DNA from: WLJO01 sp046597895
GTDB lineage: Bacteria; Actinomycetota; Acidimicrobiia; Acidimicrobiales; Ilumatobacteraceae
Reading direction: 5' to 3'
Assembly: GCA_046597895.1 (NCBI GenBank)
Contig: JBKJJS010000383.1
Span: 1 to 10,083 of the forward strand
DNA: 10,083 nt
The position numbers and the translations under genes were made by a program. The notes beneath the pieces were generated by a model. The model was not told the DNA's origin. It searched no databases and saw nothing but the letters and a program-made list of their open reading frames with translations. Shown one piece after another: positions 6,492-10,083 of the stretch. Numbering within the stretch: position 1 is the stretch's first letter; the number at the start of each line of letters is the position of its first letter.

Positions 6492-6887
6492 TCACGGACC
6501 GACGTCGTCGTGTCCGTCGTCGCGCACGCGATCGAGACCGAGCGCACGAAGCAACTCCGGAACGTCGTTGGCCAGGGCGCCCCACACGATGTCGCGGTCG
6601 ATGATCTCGTAGTGGTGCATGAGGAGGTTCCGCATCTCGCGGATCTCGCGCCACGGCACCTCTGGGTAGTCGGCCTTCAGCCCGTCCGGCAGACGGCGGA
6701 TGCCTTCACCGAACCGCCCGATCAGGGCTTCCGCGGCGAGCGGCAGCGCTTCGTCGGCTTCGAACGCCTCTCGTCCCCGAACCACCAATCGACGAGCGAT
6801 GTCGCCGAACGCCTTCAGGTCTTCCAGTGTCTGGCGAACCGGCGGAACCCGCCACCACCGTGCCAACTGCTCGGCTGCATCGGTCAC
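6492..6887 (-). CDS. hepT: HEPN-domain toxin, HepT-like (type VII toxin-antitoxin)
   Basis: This 131-residue all-helical protein contains the HEPN active-site motif in the HepT form, RX4HXY: RNLLMHHY at residues 86-93 (Arg86, His91, Tyr93). HepT proteins are ribonucleases. In the characterised HepT/MntA system the partner nucleotidyltransferase AMPylates the motif tyrosine and silences the toxin, and the target tyrosine is present here. The gene starts at GTG 6887, which overlaps the antitoxin stop by 4 bases (GTGA), so the two are translationally coupled. The order is antitoxin first, toxin second. The Asp-rich tail (RVRDDGHDDVGP) is dispensable-looking. An intact motif argues for an active toxin. 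Confidence 0.85.
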   Translation of the reverse strand: MTDAAEQLARWWRVPPVRQTLEDLKAFGDIARRLVVRGREAFEADEALPLAAEALIGRFGEGIRRLPDGLKADYPEVPWREIREMRNLLMHHYEIIDRDIVWGALANDVPELLRALGLDRVRDDGHDDVGP

Positions 6888-7339
6888 AAGAGCACCGCTT
6901 CGTCGATGATGGCCCGGTGCCGGACCTGGTGGAGACCGCCCTCCGACACGACATCGACATCGAAGCCGAACAGGTCGCTCAGGTCCACTACGAGCCCTGC
7001 TTGGTCGAGCAAGGATGCGCCGCGGTCGAACGTGACCAGGAAGTCGAGGTCGCTGTCCTCGTTGTCCTCCCCGCGCGCCGCCGACCCGAACAGGCGCACG
7101 TTGTGGGCCTTGTGTCGCCGCGCGATCTCGACCACTTGATCGCGCCGTGCCGCCAGTAGCAACGATGGCCGGTATCCGCATGCTCCGAGGATGCGGCGCA
7201 GCGTCTCGGGTTTCGGCACTCTCGCGGTGCTCTCGTACGCGGCGATCGCCGACTGCGTCGTGCCGCTGAGCCGCGCCATCTCGGTCTGCGTGAGCCCGAG
7301 CACCTCCCGGGCCTGGCGGAGTAGGGCGCCAGCATCCAC
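6884..7339 (-). CDS. mntA: XRE helix-turn-helix fused to MNT nucleotidyltransferase antitoxin (MntA-like)
   Basis: This is a 151-residue, two-domain protein. Residues about 4-58 form an XRE-type helix-turn-helix (LRQAREVLGLTQTEMARLSG, then a recognition helix SAIAAYEST). Residues about 66-150 form a minimal nucleotidyltransferase with the exact GSX10DXD motif: Gly85-Ser86, then Asp97 and Asp99, and a third acidic position near VDVV (128-131). In the known HepT/MntA pair this enzyme transfers AMP to the toxin tyrosine. The fused DNA-binding domain suggests that the protein also represses its own promoter, which many MntA proteins need a separate regulator to do. The start is GTG 7339, since ATG at 7335 is out of frame. 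The gene is divergent from the glutamate synthase gene, 154 bases away. Confidence 0.87.
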   Translation of the reverse strand: MDAGALLRQAREVLGLTQTEMARLSGTTQSAIAAYESTARVPKPETLRRILGACGYRPSLLLAARRDQVVEIARRHKAHNVRLFGSAARGEDNEDSDLDFLVTFDRGASLLDQAGLVVDLSDLFGFDVDVVSEGGLHQVRHRAIIDEAVLL

Positions 7340-7345
7340 GCCGTA

Positions 7346-7351
7346 AGTATA
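7346..7351 (-). promoter_or_regulatory. Possible -10 box (TATACT) of the toxin-antitoxin operon
   Basis: Read on the minus strand, TATACT ends 6 bases before GTG 7339. This would put the transcription start at or next to the start codon and give a leaderless mRNA, which is common in actinobacteria. No convincing -35 hexamer or Shine-Dalgarno sequence is seen. The surrounding AT-rich patch stands out locally. Confidence 0.35.
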
Positions 7352-7493
7352 GCTCTCACGTAGATATCACGCCGATGAATTGGTTCGTCGCGCCCGTGCC
7401 TACGGCGCCTAGACTCCACATCGCTTCGGGCCAGCGTCGTCCCGGGTGCCCAGATGATCCGCCGGTTTTCGGCCATACATCCAGGACAGGACG

Positions 7494-10083
7494 ATGCACA
7501 CTGATCTCCCCGCGCCGAGGGGTCTGTACGACCCCCGTTTCGAGCATGACGCCTGCGGCGTCTCTTTCGTCGCCAACATCAAGGGCGTCCGCAGCCGCGA
7601 CATCGTGACGATGGGGCTCGGGGCGCTGTGCAACCTCGAGCACCGCGGCGCGACTGGGGCCGAGGTCGAGACGGGCGACGGCGCCGGCATCCTGATGCAG
7701 ATCCCCGACCGCTTCCTGCGGGCCGTGCTGCCGTTCGCGCTCCCCGCCGAGGGGGCATACGCCATCGGAATGGCCTTCCTCCCGGCCGACCCGACCAACG
7801 CCGAAAAGGCGGAAGCGGCCATCGAGGCGATCGCCGCTGACGAGGGCCTCGCCGTACTGGGTTGGCGGGACATCCCGACGAACCCTGACGTGCTGGGCGC
7901 CACGGCTCGCGCCGTGATGCCGAGCTTCAAGCATGTCGTCATGACGGATCCGGCGGGCGCCACCGGCATCGCCCTCGATCGCAAGGCGTACATCGTGCGC
8001 AAGCGCGTCGAGCACGAACTGACCGACGAACGGCGCACCTACTTCCCGTCACTGTCGTCTCGCACGCTGATCTACAAAGGGATGTTCACTGCTCCGCAAC
8101 TCGGCCCGTTCTTCCCTGACCTACAGGACGAACGGGTGGAGTCAGCGCTCGCCCTCGTGCACAGCCGCTTTTCCACCAACACGTTCCCATCATGGCCGCT
8201 GGCCCATCCGTACCGGTTCGTGGCCCACAACGGCGAGATCAACACCGTGCAGGGCAACGAGAACTGGATGCGCACCCGGGAGGCGCTCCTTACCACGCCC
8301 CTCATCCCCAACCTGGAGCGCGCCTTTCCCATCTGCACTCCCGGCAGTTCGGACACGGCCCGGCTCGATGAGGCGCTCGAACTGCTGCATCTCGGCGGCC
8401 GTTCGCTTCCCCACGCCGTGCTGATGCTCATCCCGGAGGCGTGGGAGAACCACACCACCATGGACCCGGCCAAGCGGGCGTTCTACCGCTTCCACTCCTC
8501 GTTGATGGAGCCGTGGGACGGTCCGGCCAGCGTGGCGTTCACCGACGGCACCGTGATCGGCGCCGTGCTCGACCGCAACGGCCTGCGCCCCAGCCGCTAT
8601 TGGGTCACCGACGACGACCTCGTGATCATGGCCAGCGAGGTCGGTGTCATCGACATCGACCAAGCGAAGATCGTGAAGAAGGGGCGGTTGCAGCCCGGGC
8701 GCATGTTCCTTGTGGACACTGCGCAAGGCCGCATCATCAGCGACGATGAATTGAAAACGCAACTTGCGGCCGAGCACCCCTACGGTGACTGGCTCGACAC
8801 CGGCATGGTGGACCTTCCCGACCTTCCTGCCCGTGAGCATGTCGTGTTCAGCCACGAGAGCGTGCTGCGCCGCCAGCAGGTGTTCGGCTACACCCACGAG
8901 GAACTGAAGATCATCGTGTCACCCATGGCCAGGGCCGGCTACGAACCCATCGGTTCCATGGGCACGGACACGCCCCTCGCCGTGCTGTCGGATCGCCCAC
9001 GCCTGCTGTTCGACTACTTCCAGCAACTGTTCGCCCAGGTGACGAACCCGCCGCTCGACGCCATCCGTGAGGAGGTCGTCACGTCCGTGTCGTCCACACT
9101 CGGGCCGGAGGCGAACCTGCTCGACCCAGGGCCTGGGAGCTGCCGGCAACTCGTGCTGCCCTTCCCGATCATCGACAACGACGATCTGGCCAGGATCGTC
9201 CACGCCGCCGATGACCCCCGCTATGCGCACCTGAAAGCCGTGACGGTGAGCGGGTTGTATCTCGTCGCCGGCGGTGGCGCGGCGTTGGGGGCCGCTCTCC
9301 AGGCGATCCGCCTCGACGTCTCAGCGGCCATCGAAGCCGGGGCCCGAGTCATCGTGCTGAGCGACCGCAACAGCGACGCCGTCCTGGCCCCCATCCCGTC
9401 GCTTCTTCTCACGAGCGCGGTGCACCACCACCTCATCCGCGAGAAGAAGCGGACGATGGCCGGGCTCGTAGTGGAGTGCGGTGACGCCCGCGAGGTGCAC
9501 CACATGGCGCTGCTCATCGGGTACGGAGCGGGTGCCATCAACCCGTACCTGGCCTTTGAATCGGTGGAGGACATGATCGCCCAGGATCTGAACGGTCTTG
9601 GTGGGAGCGACCCGAAGAAGGTCGTCAAGAGTTACATCAAGGCCTGCGGCAAGGGCGTGCTCAAGGTGATGTCGAAGATGGGCGTTTCGACGGTGGCGTC
9701 GTACACCGGGGCGCAGATCTTCGAGGCGATCGGGCTCGGCCGTGACCTCGTCGACGAGTACTTCACGGGCACGGTCTCGCGCCTCGGTGGCATCGGTCTC
9801 GACGAGGTGGCGGCCGACGTCGCGACCCGCCACGGCTCCGCCCATCCGTCACGGCCGGAGCTACGGGCCCACCGTCAACTCGAGCTCGGCGGCGAGTATC
9901 AGTGGCGGCGCGAGGGCGAGGTACATCTCTTCAACCCCGAGACGGTGTTCAAGCTGCAGCACGCCACTCGGGCTAAGCGCTACGACGTGTTCAAGGAGTA
10001 CACCAGGCTGGTCGACGACCAGTCCAAACACCTGGCAACGCTTCGCGGGCTGTTCGACTTCAAGTTGGGCCAGCGGCCGGCCG
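7494..10083 (+). CDS. gltB: Glutamate synthase large subunit (partial, N-terminal 863 residues)
   Basis: GltB makes glutamate from glutamine and 2-oxoglutarate: the N-terminal glutaminase releases ammonia, which is channelled to the FMN/iron-sulfur synthase domain. The frame is open from ATG 7494 to the window end with no frameshift. The class II glutaminase nucleophile is Cys21 in EHDACGVSF, so a 20-residue propeptide would be removed. Other glutaminase landmarks are EHRGATGAE (about residue 50), HSRFSTNT (223-230), HNGEIN (245-250) and DRNGLRPSRYW (about 360-370). A central domain follows. The start of the synthase domain, FNPETVFKLQHATR, begins at residue 813. The sequence stops in LRGLFDFKLGQRPA, before the FMN and 3Fe-4S sites. 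The full protein is normally about 1500 residues. AGGAC lies just upstream of the start. The small subunit gltD is not in the window. Confidence 0.97.
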   Translation, partial: MHTDLPAPRGLYDPRFEHDACGVSFVANIKGVRSRDIVTMGLGALCNLEHRGATGAEVETGDGAGILMQIPDRFLRAVLPFALPAEGAYAIGMAFLPADPTNAEKAEAAIEAIAADEGLAVLGWRDIPTNPDVLGATARAVMPSFKHVVMTDPAGATGIALDRKAYIVRKRVEHELTDERRTYFPSLSSRTLIYKGMFTAPQLGPFFPDLQDERVESALALVHSRFSTNTFPSWPLAHPYRFVAHNGEINTVQGNENWMRTREALLTTPLIPNLERAFPICTPGSSDTARLDEALELLHLGGRSLPHAVLMLIPEAWENHTTMDPAKRAFYRFHSSLMEPWDGPASVAFTDGTVIGAVLDRNGLRPSRYWVTDDDLVIMASEVGVIDIDQAKIVKKGRLQPGRMFLVDTAQGRIISDDELKTQLAAEHPYGDWLDTGMVDLPDLPAREHVVFSHESVLRRQQVFGYTHEELKIIVSPMARAGYEPIGSMGTDTPLAVLSDRPRLLFDYFQQLFAQVTNPPLDAIREEVVTSVSSTLGPEANLLDPGPGSCRQLVLPFPIIDNDDLARIVHAADDPRYAHLKAVTVSGLYLVAGGGAALGAALQAIRLDVSAAIEAGARVIVLSDRNSDAVLAPIPSLLLTSAVHHHLIREKKRTMAGLVVECGDAREVHHMALLIGYGAGAINPYLAFESVEDMIAQDLNGLGGSDPKKVVKSYIKACGKGVLKVMSKMGVSTVASYTGAQIFEAIGLGRDLVDEYFTGTVSRLGGIGLDEVAADVATRHGSAHPSRPELRAHRQLELGGEYQWRREGEVHLFNPETVFKLQHATRAKRYDVFKEYTRLVDDQSKHLATLRGLFDFKLGQRPA

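Noticed and set aside
7380..7415. A promoter for gltB from TTGGTT (7380-7385) and TAGACT (7410-7415)
   Set aside because: The 24-base spacing is too long for a standard sigma-70-type promoter, and no better pair was found.
7356..9845. Several long minus-strand frames (such as 8190-8897 and 9321-9845)
   Set aside because: All are antisense to the unbroken glutamate synthase frame and have no motifs of their own.
1..10083. CRISPR array, tRNA, rRNA or insertion sequence
   Set aside because: I saw no regular spaced repeats, no cloverleaf-like sequence and no transposase motif by eye.

Overview
The window is uniformly GC-rich, high-density bacterial DNA with GTG starts and many overlapping stop/start junctions. 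This suggests an actinobacterium, and an Acidimicrobiia-like lineage is my best guess. That placement is inference from composition and protein style, not a database match.

Region A (1-5460) is an accessory island built around HPr-kinase-like (HprK) and PqqD-like domains. After the tail of an unidentified gene (1-126) comes an HprK-like protein whose P-loop has been lost (127-888). Next is a small Tat-type exported protein with six cysteines (1017-1661). Two tandem, intact HprK-like kinases follow, each fused to a C-terminal PqqD-like domain (1730-2935 and 2913-4058). On the opposite strand and converging tail to tail are a nucleotidyltransferase-family protein (5460-4324) and a free-standing 92-residue PqqD-like protein (4331-4053), which overlap by 8 bases. 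HprK homologues that phosphorylate peptides, NTP_transf_5-type nucleotidyltransferases and PqqD-type recognition domains are known together from some lasso-peptide clusters. No macrocyclase or leader peptidase is visible here. A reasonable hypothesis is a peptide or protein modification system, with the exported protein as candidate substrate.

Region B (5528-6343) is a crotonase-family gene transcribed divergently from the nucleotidyltransferase gene. Its active-site residues match dienoyl-CoA isomerase better than classical enoyl-CoA hydratase.

Region C (7339-6492, minus strand) is a two-gene HepT/MntA-type (type VII) toxin-antitoxin module. The antitoxin is an XRE helix-turn-helix fused to a minimal nucleotidyltransferase. 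The toxin is a HEPN protein with an intact RX4HXY motif. The stop and start overlap by 4 bases.

Region D (7494-end) is a housekeeping gene: the first 863 codons of the glutamate synthase large subunit, open to the window edge. No gap of 300 bases or more lacks a gene. I saw no tRNA, rRNA, CRISPR array or insertion sequence.
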